A stretch of 64,000 nucleotides of DNA from Symbiodinium natans (taxonomy: Eukaryota; Sar; Dinophyceae; Suessiales; Symbiodiniaceae), in NCBI GenBank assembly GCA_905221605.1, contig CAJNDS010000643.1:1-64000 (forward strand), written 5' to 3'. Position numbers and translations under genes: made by a program. Below the pieces are notes generated by a model that saw only the letters and a list, made by a program, of their open reading frames with translations, was not told the origin of the DNA and ran no database searches. Positions 1 to 7,978 of this stretch are shown piece by piece. Position 1 is the stretch's first letter. Each line of letters opens with the position of its first letter.

Positions 1-1410
1 CCCGCGGTGACCCTGAACTCGGAGCCCGACGAGACTGACAGCTGGATGGGGATCAAGTGTGGATTTTTCTTTGAGGACATCACTTTGACCTTCGAGGCCG
101 CTGTTGTCGGGCACATCGGTGGCTACCATGCAGAGGACTCCCATGCATCGTTCCACTTCGTGGCGTGGGGCTTTTGTGAGGGTGGCGTAATCCCGGTCTT
201 TGTTTGCAAGCTTTGTCGTTTGCTTGGGTATGCAGGGCAACGAGTTGGAGAGGCGTCCCATCCAGGGCCTGATCTTGGTGATGGCCAGTTGGCTATGTTG
301 ATTAGCCTGGTGCAGTTGCTCATTCAGATGGTGGCTAAGCTTTCGAATGCGAGTGAGATCCAAAGCATCGTTGCGCAGGCTGATGCTACTGTGCAGGGCC
401 TCAGTGCTTCCACTCAGGGGGGGGCGGAGAATGCGCGGCAAGTGCGCGTTGAAGAGCCGGAGGGTGAGTGGACTCAGGTGAGGAAAAAGAAGCGGGGGAA
501 AGGCAAAGGAGATGATACTGCGCAGTCAGCCCCCTTAGCTGATGTTGCGCCTCGAAATGGCAAGAAGGGCGGGAAGGAGAAGCCTGAGAAAGTTGGCAAA
601 GCGCGTCCTTGCGATGCAGCCAATGGTCCTCGCTCAGAGGGCAAGAAGGGTCAGGGCAAGGGTGAAGGGGTGGGTGAGCGCAGGGCTTTTGAGCGCCCTG
701 AGCTCAAGCATGATGAGTGGGAGCTTCGGCAGGAGGACTGGCATGCTACGCTAGTTACCTCGGAGCAGCTCGAGGATTACAACAAGGCGGGTGAATCGCT
801 ACTTGTCTTGGCAAAAAACCGTGAGGAGGCTGAGGTCCTCCAGATTTTGGCCAGTGGGCGCAGCTTCAAGAGCTCGCTGCTTGTGGTCTATCGCCATGAT
901 GAAGGCTCTCTGTCGATGCCATTTTGGCAGAAGGGGCGCGCGGCTTTGCATCGCGTTGAGATCTTGAAGTTCCAGGTCAATGGTGTTGCGTTGGCTACCC
1001 TCAAGGGTGAGAAGAAGGTCGTCAGTATCAAGGCGGTCCCCACCACGGTGCTGCGCCTTGCGCTGATTCAACAGCTTGCGCCAGCGGCTGACTGGGCTGC
1101 TGCCACCAAGAACCTTAGGAGCTTTGCCATGACCAGGGCTGCTGCGGTCAAAGACCTCTGGGGTGGAGCTGTGGAGCAGAAGCGCGGAGCCACTTTAGTG
1201 GCATTGGTGCGTGTGCCTGACGACCAAGTTCAGGCACTCTTGCAGAAGAGTGGCGTTGGCGGTCTTTTCTGGGAGCCTTTGCAGCGCAGTGTTGCGGGGG
1301 TCAACTTGGGCGTGCGATGGATTGATGCCAATGAAGGGGAGAACGAGGTTGACTACTTCCAGCGATGCTTGCTCATGAAGCCGACTACTTCCAGCGATGC
1401 TTGCTCATGA
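1..1410 (+). CDS. LINE ORF1, N-terminal part (partial)
   Basis: The frame is open from the window edge, so the true start lies outside. No catalytic domain is recognised. Near the N terminus are Cys and His residues and the short motif GEASHPGP (bases 250-270), a block that resembles the end of 2A ribosome-skipping peptides. A basic Lys/Gly-rich linker follows (bases 480-690), then a globular stretch at about 700-1350. Such ORF1 proteins usually bind the element RNA; that role is inferred. The frame is thrown off by a 32-bp tandem duplication at 1351-1414, after which the stop at 1408-1410 is reached. Confidence 0.7.
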   Translation, partial: PAVTLNSEPDETDSWMGIKCGFFFEDITLTFEAAVVGHIGGYHAEDSHASFHFVAWGFCEGGVIPVFVCKLCRLLGYAGQRVGEASHPGPDLGDGQLAMLISLVQLLIQMVAKLSNASEIQSIVAQADATVQGLSASTQGGAENARQVRVEEPEGEWTQVRKKKRGKGKGDDTAQSAPLADVAPRNGKKGGKEKPEKVGKARPCDAANGPRSEGKKGQGKGEGVGERRAFERPELKHDEWELRQEDWHATLVTSEQLEDYNKAGESLLVLAKNREEAEVLQILASGRSFKSSLLVVYRHDEGSLSMPFWQKGRAALHRVEILKFQVNGVALATLKGEKKVVSIKAVPTTVLRLALIQQLAPAADWAAATKNLRSFAMTRAAAVKDLWGGAVEQKRGATLVALVRVPDDQVQALLQKSGVGGLFWEPLQRSVAGVNLGVRWIDANEGENEVDYFQRCLLMKPTTSSDACS

Positions 1411-1414
1411 AGCC
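1351..1414 (+). repeat. 32-bp tandem duplication that breaks LINE ORF1
   Basis: Bases 1351-1382 are repeated exactly at 1383-1414. Because 32 is not a multiple of three, the duplication shifts the reading frame. Removing one copy on paper would join the upstream and downstream frames, so the duplication is a private lesion of this copy. Confidence 0.95.
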
Positions 1415-3512
1415 GGCCTGGGGCTTGGTGGCTGGTCGCAAGCAAATTGGCATCCGAGTTGACCGCTCAACGGAACTTGTCATCAGATCGTGGAGACTTC
1501 CCAACCTGCCGCACGAGTGGACGCAGGATGACGTGATGAAGGTGGTTCAGGAAGCTGGGCTTGAGCAGGTTACCGTCACTGGGCGTCTTACCAGAAAAGG
1601 CACCGCCACCTGGTTCGTGCGTGGGGCGGCCTCGCTGGATGTACTGGCCATTCCCGTTGAGCAAGGTTCTCCGCCAAAGCAGACGTTGTACTACTTGCTT
1701 CCGGCTACTCCGAGTCCGAGGGGGCCGTCTGCGAGACAGCCGCTGCCGCGGCAAACGCCTGTTGTGGTTGAGACCAACCAGTTCAAAGTGGTGCAGAAGC
1801 CGCTGGCTGGTGAGCAGGAGACTGGCGAGGGCAGACCTGAAGGTGATGTCAAACGTCAAGCGATTGGTTTGAGAGAGGTGCCTGATGGCACCAAGCTCAT
1901 TCAGATCCAGCGTGATGGCAATTGCTTGCCAGGCTGTGTGGCCCAAGCTGTGGCGTGGCACAAGAATGCCAGCCGACCGATGCCCACGAGCCGCATGAGA
2001 GCTGAGGTTGTCGCCTACATGAGGAGGAAGCAAGCGCATTTTGCTCCCTTCTGGGACAAGAGAGATACGAATGATGTTGAAGGAGGCGTGCCTGACTTTG
2101 AGTCCTACCTGAAGGAGGCTGCAATGGAAGGAAAGTACTGGGGCCATCTGGAGATTATGGCAGCTGCCGATCTCTTCAGCTTGGCGGTGTACATCATTCC
2201 TGCAGAGGCTTCGTTGACGCCGACTAAGGTTGGAACTGGCAATTTTCCTGTTGCTCTCTCCTTTGAGCGTGGCACGGGGAAGATCGGCCACTATGACTTG
2301 CTGGTGCCTGCCCTCGATGGTGGGCCCTTGCCAGCTGTGATCACGAACATCCAGGAGATCGGTGACACTAAGGGCGGTCGAGGTGGAGGAGTCCGTGACC
2401 ACCCGAATGACACTGCTGAGGGCTCTGATGCGGCGTGGACCGTGTATACTCGCAATGCTGAAGGAGTTCATGTGCCGGTAGGAAGAGTAAGCGGCGCTGT
2501 TGTTCCTCCGCCTGCGCCTGTGCGGCCATCGGCGAGCACGGCTGGGGGCGGCAGCAGCCGAAAGGGCGCACCGAGCGCTGCCACTGGTGGCGCAGCAAGC
2601 TGTTCGCTGGTTGCAGCTTTTGCACGGGGGGCGAGGAGGTGTGAGCTTTCGCGAGACAGCTCCAGGTGCAGCAATGACGCTGAGGATGATGTGGCGGTTT
2701 TGGCTGATGTGGAGGGCATTGAGACGGAGCCTGCCGAGCCGACGCGCAGAAAGAAGAGCAAAATCTGGGAGTGGACATGTCCAGTCCCTGACTGTGGCTT
2801 CACGTGCGGAGGCTCCTTTTGGTCTTTCCGCAAGAACAAGCACATTCGAGCGTGGCATCCTGAGCGCATGAAGGAGCTCAATCTTCGTGGTGTCATAGAT
2901 GAGCCGATCGAGGTGCGTGATGATGCTGTTGTCACTTGGAGGTGCCCTGTGTGCCTCAAGGCTTTCCCCGCAGAGTGGAACTTGACGGGGGACAAGCTGC
3001 GGCAGTGGAAGCTCGCGCATGGAGCGCGGGCGCATCCTGAGGAGAACATCGCCATCTTCAAGAGGAGAACCGCTCGGCCCTGCAATGCGCCCAAGGCCAC
3101 TCAGGCCGTGCGGGCGAAAGGGGTCTCGTCGCGGCTTTCTCAGATCAAACGTGGCATTGGTGGACACAGTGGACTCTTCACGATTGATGTGCCAGCAACA
3201 CAGCCTGGGCGACGTAGCGCCGCGTATTTTGTTTGCCGCCATTGTAAGTGCCTCGCGCATACTGCCAAGCTCCTGGCCAAGATGCCCTGTGAGGCGGTCG
3301 TGGGCATGTCGCAGCAGCGCCAGGCCTTGATTCAGCGACTGGCCAAGCAGAAAGAAGATGCGACGCTGGATGAGCGACTTCGAAGTGGTGCGGCTGAGCT
3401 TGTCAACTTCCTCACTGCTGGAGCGGGCGAGGGTGAGGCCTCGAAGCAGCACATCGCCCGAGATCATGAGCTCGAGGCCATCCCATGGCCGATGGAGGAC
3501 CAAATGTTTTGA
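1365..3512 (+). CDS. LINE ORF1, middle part: OTU-type cysteine protease and C2H2-like zinc fingers
   Basis: The meaningful reading begins just after the 32-bp duplication (about 1411). The OTU signature DGNC has its catalytic Cys at bases 1923-1925, and the general-base His lies in GHYDLL at 2289-2291. The spacing and the intervening sequence fit the OTU fold, a deubiquitinase-type cysteine protease. Zinc-finger-like motifs follow: CPVPDC with HIRAWH (about 2775-2860), CPVC with a His pair (about 2942-3030), and CRHC (about 3230). The region between the protease and the fingers is Ser/Gly/Ala-rich. Fingers of this kind usually bind nucleic acid. The frame leaves the coding path near 3500; the continuation is in the next frame. 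Confidence 0.8.
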   Translation: MLAHEADYFQRCLLMKPAWGLVAGRKQIGIRVDRSTELVIRSWRLPNLPHEWTQDDVMKVVQEAGLEQVTVTGRLTRKGTATWFVRGAASLDVLAIPVEQGSPPKQTLYYLLPATPSPRGPSARQPLPRQTPVVVETNQFKVVQKPLAGEQETGEGRPEGDVKRQAIGLREVPDGTKLIQIQRDGNCLPGCVAQAVAWHKNASRPMPTSRMRAEVVAYMRRKQAHFAPFWDKRDTNDVEGGVPDFESYLKEAAMEGKYWGHLEIMAAADLFSLAVYIIPAEASLTPTKVGTGNFPVALSFERGTGKIGHYDLLVPALDGGPLPAVITNIQEIGDTKGGRGGGVRDHPNDTAEGSDAAWTVYTRNAEGVHVPVGRVSGAVVPPPAPVRPSASTAGGGSSRKGAPSAATGGAASCSLVAAFARGARRCELSRDSSRCSNDAEDDVAVLADVEGIETEPAEPTRRKKSKIWEWTCPVPDCGFTCGGSFWSFRKNKHIRAWHPERMKELNLRGVIDEPIEVRDDAVVTWRCPVCLKAFPAEWNLTGDKLRQWKLAHGARAHPEENIAIFKRRTARPCNAPKATQAVRAKGVSSRLSQIKRGIGGHSGLFTIDVPATQPGRRSAAYFVCRHCKCLAHTAKLLAKMPCEAVVGMSQQRQALIQRLAKQKEDATLDERLRSGAAELVNFLTAGAGEGEASKQHIARDHELEAIPWPMEDQMF

Positions 3513-3771
3513 AGTGCGCTTTGTGTGTGTTGCCTGCCGCCGGTTGGCAGGCAACGAGCGGGGCTTTCCCAAGGGCACTTGCAAGGGCGAGAAGGCTTTC
3601 GCGAAGTATCGCCAGCGCTGGCTTCGGGAGCTGGAGCCCTGGCTGAAGGATGATGGGCCTCGCGGGCGTGCTGCGCGGCAGGCCAAGTCCAAGCTTGGCA
3701 TCTTGGATGAGCCGAGTCCGCCTGAGCTTCCCCGAGGACTGGTTGGTGGCGGCGAGGAGCGAGCAGCATGA
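3358..3771 (+). CDS. LINE ORF1, C-terminal tail (frame-shifted)
   Basis: From about 3500 this frame continues the coding sense of ORF1, with a further Cys pair (FVCVACRRLAG) followed by a basic, Trp- and Arg-rich helix and a Pro-rich end. Before 3500 the frame is a shadow. It ends at TGA 3769-3771, whose TG overlaps the ATG of the endonuclease ORF (3768-3770). This is an ATGA stop-start overlap, as used for termination-reinitiation in several LINE clades. The shift from the preceding frame looks like a single indel near 3490-3512. Confidence 0.65.
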   Translation: MRRWMSDFEVVRLSLSTSSLLERARVRPRSSTSPEIMSSRPSHGRWRTKCFEVRFVCVACRRLAGNERGFPKGTCKGEKAFAKYRQRWLRELEPWLKDDGPRGRAARQAKSKLGILDEPSPPELPRGLVGGGEERAA

Positions 3772-5387
3772 AGACTGCTCGGGCTTTGAGGGTGGGCACA
3801 GTGAACGTGCGAACATTGATGGGGCGCGCAGCCGAGGTTTTGCGCTTGGCTGCTGAGTGGGAGATTGGGATCCTCCTTGTTCAGGAGGCTCGTCTACCGC
3901 GAGATTCGTTTGGAGCCTTAAGAAACTTGGCGACCAAATTTGGGTGGCATCTTGTGATTCATGAGCAAGGCCTGGCGCCCAGTGGCGCTGCGCAGTGGGG
4001 ATGCATCACGCTGGCTAGGTGGCCGGTGGAGCCGCTTCCGAAGCCACAGTGGTTGCCGGATGGGCGTGGTGGGGTGATGCGAGTTTGGAGGCCACGGGCG
4101 AGACCGCTCCTGTTGTGCAACTTGTATCTGCCTGCTTCTTCGCGCACCGAAGCTGGTGATATTCTTCAGGCTTGCTTTGAACATGTGGCTGCTTTGGGGG
4201 AAGATGCGTTGCTCATGGGTGATTTCAATTTAACTGAGGGAGACTTTCCCATCTCAGATGCTTTGGCGTGCGGCGCGATGCGATCTGCAAATGAGGCCAT
4301 TCATGGTGATTCTCCCCCGCCGCCCACGTTTCGGGGCCCGGGTGGACACTATACCAGGTGCATTGACTTCGCTCTTCACACGGACAAGTTGGTGATTGAC
4401 TATAAGCACCAGGTGGTGGGGCCGGCGGACCACGATCTTGTCTTCTATGACGTGCAGTTGGCCACTGACTGGCGGCCTGAGCCTTTTCGCATCCGGCCGC
4501 CCAGGCAAGTGGTGCCGGTCCAAGTGTCCGCTAAGGAATGGAATGATGTGTGGAGCTCGCGTGGGCAGACTTTTCATGACGCTCTTGGTCGCGGTGAGGT
4601 GGATGAAGCATGGTCTGTCCTCAGTGCCGCGGCGGAGGATGTGATGCATGCGGGTGGCAAGGCTCGTCGTCGTGCTGAAGCGCCTGTGCCTGTCCGTGGC
4701 CTTCCCCCTTCTACCAAGGCCCCGACCGTTCAGACTTTGCTTGAGCGCCGTTTGCGGAGGCTCATGAGGCGAGTCGCCGAGGCCATGCTTCGGGATCACG
4801 ACTCGGTTCACTATGGCAACCTTTTGCGCAAGGTCTGGAGGCAGGCTGAAGGACATGGCTTTGGCGCCACGTCTCTCCCGGAATTGCTGGAGGAGGTGCA
4901 GAAAGCAGCTGATGCTGAGGCGCTGGAGACCAAGCAAAGACTGGTGGCTCAGTGGCGTGAGAGAATGGCGGTGGACATCCATCAAGTCTCGCGATGGGTC
5001 ACAAGGGCGGCGCCGCCGCCTTTGCACCGCGATGGTGAGTGGACTGCGCCGTTGGAGACCTCTGAGAAGCTGGAGCAGGCGCGTGAAGTTTGGGAGCGTT
5101 GGTGGGGGAGTGACGCCGACTATGACCATGAGGCTACGGCGGCCCTGTTGGAGAGCGTTCCTGCGGGACCTGCTTGTGCGGATGATGCGCTGCAGTTTAC
5201 GCCGGATGAGTTGGCGGCAGTGGTCAAACGAAGGCGCAAGCGTGCCACAGGGCTGGATGGGTGGGCGGCAGCGCAGCTGACTTGTTTGCCGCGTGGCTTT
5301 TGGGTGCAGGTGGTGGAACTCTGGCAGGCCATGCTTCAAGTAGGGCGCGTGGAAGCGCATCAGAATCGCTTTGGTGCCAAAGCCTGA
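3768..5387 (+). CDS. LINE ORF2 first part: AP-endonuclease domain and RT N-terminus
   Basis: The ATG at 3768 overlaps the preceding stop. The first 230 residues carry the exonuclease/endonuclease/phosphatase fold: a metal-binding Glu in LVQEAR, the block LLMGDFN (Asp and Asn), CIDFAL, and a terminal Asp-His in PADHDL. This enzyme nicks target DNA to prime reverse transcription. After a long linker, the N-terminal RT helices appear (RRKRATGLDGW near 5230-5265). The frame then stops at 5385-5387, where the RT motif VPKPDG begins in the next frame. The 17-base overlap with the next ORF contains the shift; a programmed frameshift is possible, but a copy-specific indel is more likely. Confidence 0.9.
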   Translation: MKTARALRVGTVNVRTLMGRAAEVLRLAAEWEIGILLVQEARLPRDSFGALRNLATKFGWHLVIHEQGLAPSGAAQWGCITLARWPVEPLPKPQWLPDGRGGVMRVWRPRARPLLLCNLYLPASSRTEAGDILQACFEHVAALGEDALLMGDFNLTEGDFPISDALACGAMRSANEAIHGDSPPPPTFRGPGGHYTRCIDFALHTDKLVIDYKHQVVGPADHDLVFYDVQLATDWRPEPFRIRPPRQVVPVQVSAKEWNDVWSSRGQTFHDALGRGEVDEAWSVLSAAAEDVMHAGGKARRRAEAPVPVRGLPPSTKAPTVQTLLERRLRRLMRRVAEAMLRDHDSVHYGNLLRKVWRQAEGHGFGATSLPELLEEVQKAADAEALETKQRLVAQWRERMAVDIHQVSRWVTRAAPPPLHRDGEWTAPLETSEKLEQAREVWERWWGSDADYDHEATAALLESVPAGPACADDALQFTPDELAAVVKRRRKRATGLDGWAAAQLTCLPRGFWVQVVELWQAMLQVGRVEAHQNRFGAKA

Positions 5388-7611
5388 CGGCACTCAACGA
5401 CCCTTGGCTATTGGTGCAGTATTGTGGAGAGCGCTGGCCTCATTGGCTTGTAGACGCCTTCGTGACTGGGCTACTGCTGCTTTTCCTTCGGATATTCATG
5501 GAGGAGTTGTTGGGAGAAGCCTACATGGGGTTCATGATGCGCTGCTTCGGGATTTGGAGCGGACCCATGGGGGTAGATGCCATTTGTTGGGCATCAAAAC
5601 CGATGTCAAGAAGTTCTTTGACAGTGTTCGTCCACAGCAGGCTGTGGATGTGGCCCTGCATATGGGATTCCCTGGCGCGCTCGCCGCAGTGGTTCGCGAC
5701 TTCTATGTGCAACAGGATCGCTTCCTTATGCTTGATGGCGTGGTCCACCCGAGGCCTATACGAGTGGCTTGTGGCTTGCAGCAGGGATGCCCTCTGTCTG
5801 TTACTTTGGTCAACTGCTTGATGGCAGTTTGGCATGCTGTGGTCAAACGGGCGGCGCCCTCACTAACCGTGAAAATCTTCGTGGATGATCGCACTTGCTG
5901 GAGCTTGGATACTGATGCAGAGCTGCTTTTGACCGATGCTGTGACTGCTGGCAGGAGAGTCGATGCTGTGTTCAACCTGACTGTGCATCCCGACAAACAG
6001 GCCTCGTTTGCTACGTCCAAGGTGGCTCGGAGGCGATTGCAGGAGCGCACTGACATCCTAGGGCCTGTGGTCTTTGCTTTCAAGCTGCTTGGCGTGCACT
6101 ATGTCATGAGGAGAGGTGGTGTAGCGCCGGATCTGCGGGCTCTTGACGACATGGTCTTGGTGCGTTGTGAGCGTATTGCCAAAGCTTGCAAACATGTGTG
6201 TAGGCGTGCCATCTTATTGCGGTCACTGGTTATCTCAGCGATTGCATGGGCTGCTTGCTGGAATCGCTATCGTGTTCACACCCAGAAACGCTGGCAGGCA
6301 CGTGTCGAGAGGGCTTTATGGGCTGGGCAGGTCCCTAAAGGTCGCTCCTGCATGATGGCATGGGCTGCTATGGGTGGGCCGTGGCTGGATCTTTCTTTTG
6401 CTTTTGCAGCGGTGGTCATTCGTGCAGAGTGGAGGCGACGGTCGGCAGTGCTCATGGGGCACCCGACGTCAGACGCGGCTAGCTCAGCTTGGGCCAAGGT
6501 TTGTGCGAGATGGGGCTGGGCGGATGAAGGAGGCATGGACGTGCACACCTTGCTTGGCACGTTTTCGCCGGCGTGGCACACAGTGGATGCATTTCTGCGT
6601 GCGGCTGTGCAGGCCTGGCACCAGGATCTGTGGAACGGCGATGGGCGCACAGGTGGAGCTGGGCCGCTTGGGAGGCGTGCCCTCATACTGGATGAGCATG
6701 TGAGAATCGTCAACCTCTCCTCGAGGGCGGCTTTTCGTGCGGTTACGGCTTCTGTGGTGGATGGACGGCTCCTTCAGCGCGTTGATGTCCAGACGCAGTG
6801 CAAGTGCGGGATGGAGGCGCCGCCCACTGAGCATATGGTTTTCGATTGTCCGCTGGCTCCGCAGGGCTTGGGAGATGGGTACACCAGGGCTGAGCGCAAA
6901 CTTCTTGTGGCTGTGGTGCCCTTTGCTGCAAGGGACGGTGGCATGGAGGTTGAGCTTGATGATGAACTTGCGCAATTCATTCAGCTGGCGCGTGAGAACG
7001 GCGATTCGCTCTTCTGTGCTACGGATGGTGGGTGCTTGATTGCTGCTGGAATGGAGCACTGGCAGCGTGCGGCATGGGCTATTGCTGCGAAAGCGGGCAA
7101 TCAGGAGATAGTGGTGCATGGATTGGTCCCGGGTCCCGAGCAGACCCCGGCCGCTGCCGAACGTCATGCGTTGGCTGTCTTGGCTGCGCACACCGCAGGC
7201 ATCGCCGTAGAAGGTGTGGTGCTCACGGACAATGACGCTGCTGTGAGGCGCATTGCGCGTGCTGCTCGTGGTGATTTTGCTGGACCTTTGGCTGCGTTCT
7301 GGCAGCGTGTCACCGCGGGCCTCGGTGATTTGATTGTGCACTGGATTCCCAGCCACGGCAAGCGACCCAGTTGGATTCCTCCTCCGGGAGTTTGCGCAAC
7401 GATGGCCCGGCGCTTCAATCGCTTGGCGGATGAGGCATGCTCCAAACAGTTGGGTTTTGTCGCTGATGGATGGCAAGTGGACGTTGCTGCGGTTCGGCGT
7501 GCGAGAAGGTGGGAACGAGCTGTTCTTGAACGTGCGATGGTGGAGAGCGAGCCGTTCGCCGTGCGCTTGCGAGAGAAGTATGGCGCCATCAGGGACGGCC
7601 TTCGAGCGTGA
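5371..7611 (+). CDS. LINE ORF2 second part: reverse transcriptase and RNase H
   Basis: It opens with the RT block VPKPDGTQRPL. The polymerase palm follows: TDVKKFFDSV (first Asp), LQQGCPLS, and the catalytic FVDDR with Asp codons at 5884 and 5887. A thumb and a CCHC-like cluster follow (CKCGMEAPPTEHMVFDC near 6800-6855). RNase H occupies about residues 545-690: CATDGG, AAERHAL, TDNDA, WIPSHGK and a final Asp in RLADEA, so all catalytic acids are present. The first codon is TTG only because the real start is in the previous ORF. Apart from the entry frameshift this part is uninterrupted. Confidence 0.93.
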   Translation: MVPKPDGTQRPLAIGAVLWRALASLACRRLRDWATAAFPSDIHGGVVGRSLHGVHDALLRDLERTHGGRCHLLGIKTDVKKFFDSVRPQQAVDVALHMGFPGALAAVVRDFYVQQDRFLMLDGVVHPRPIRVACGLQQGCPLSVTLVNCLMAVWHAVVKRAAPSLTVKIFVDDRTCWSLDTDAELLLTDAVTAGRRVDAVFNLTVHPDKQASFATSKVARRRLQERTDILGPVVFAFKLLGVHYVMRRGGVAPDLRALDDMVLVRCERIAKACKHVCRRAILLRSLVISAIAWAACWNRYRVHTQKRWQARVERALWAGQVPKGRSCMMAWAAMGGPWLDLSFAFAAVVIRAEWRRRSAVLMGHPTSDAASSAWAKVCARWGWADEGGMDVHTLLGTFSPAWHTVDAFLRAAVQAWHQDLWNGDGRTGGAGPLGRRALILDEHVRIVNLSSRAAFRAVTASVVDGRLLQRVDVQTQCKCGMEAPPTEHMVFDCPLAPQGLGDGYTRAERKLLVAVVPFAARDGGMEVELDDELAQFIQLARENGDSLFCATDGGCLIAAGMEHWQRAAWAIAAKAGNQEIVVHGLVPGPEQTPAAAERHALAVLAAHTAGIAVEGVVLTDNDAAVRRIARAARGDFAGPLAAFWQRVTAGLGDLIVHWIPSHGKRPSWIPPPGVCATMARRFNRLADEACSKQLGFVADGWQVDVAAVRRARRWERAVLERAMVESEPFAVRLREKYGAIRDGLRA

Positions 7612-7674
7612 GCTTGTCGTATCAGTGGGCTTTCCCTGCTGTTTTTTGTGGGGTTGTGAGTGCGTTTTCTCACT

Positions 7675-7935
7675 TTGGGATGGGCTTTCGGGAGGGATCG
7701 TTGTGATTTCTTTCGGGCGAGATCGTGGAGATTTCTGGCTCTTTCTTCTGCTGACGCCGGATGTATGGTGGCGACCACGTGGCGGCCTTCCGCTTCTCGG
7801 TGATTGCCTTTTTGGCACTTTTGGGATGGGCTTTCGGGAGAGGTCGTTGTGATTTCTTTCGGGCGAGATCGTGGAGATTTCTGGCTGTTGCTTCTTCTGA
7901 CGCCGGATGCATGGTGGCGACCACTTGGCGTCCAA
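7675..7935 (+). repeat. 146-bp direct repeat in the LINE 3' UTR
   Basis: The sequence starting TTGGGATGGGCTTTCGGGAG at 7675 recurs at 7821 with few changes. The second copy is cut short near 7935. The repeat lies wholly in the untranslated tail after the RNase H stop. Confidence 0.85.
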
Positions 7936-7978
7936 CCGCATCTACATAAGCACAGGTTGACGTCGCATACATTCCATT

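Larger units (their letters stand above)
1..7976 (+). mobile_element. APE-type LINE (non-LTR retrotransposon), 5' truncated by window edge
   Basis: A contiguous plus-strand set of coding blocks has the order of a non-LTR retrotransposon: ORF1 with an OTU-type cysteine protease and zinc fingers, then an AP-endonuclease, reverse transcriptase and RNase H. No LTR is visible. Frame changes at about 1383, 3500 and 5380 show that this copy is not simply translatable. The 3' UTR (7612-7976) holds two copies of a 146-bp repeat and then runs directly into a satellite. OTU proteases are known from LINEs of green algae (Dualen/RandI clade); membership in that clade is my inference. No restriction-like endonuclease follows the RNase H. 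Confidence 0.9.

Noticed and set aside
1467-3701. 744-codon minus-strand open frame opposite LINE ORF1
   Set aside because: It is antisense to a well-supported OTU/zinc-finger ORF and has Arg/Ser/His-rich random composition; it is a shadow of codon bias.
6484-7941. 485-codon minus-strand frame opposite RT/RNase H
   Set aside because: Antisense to clear RNase H motifs; repeats in it mirror the 146-bp 3' UTR repeat.
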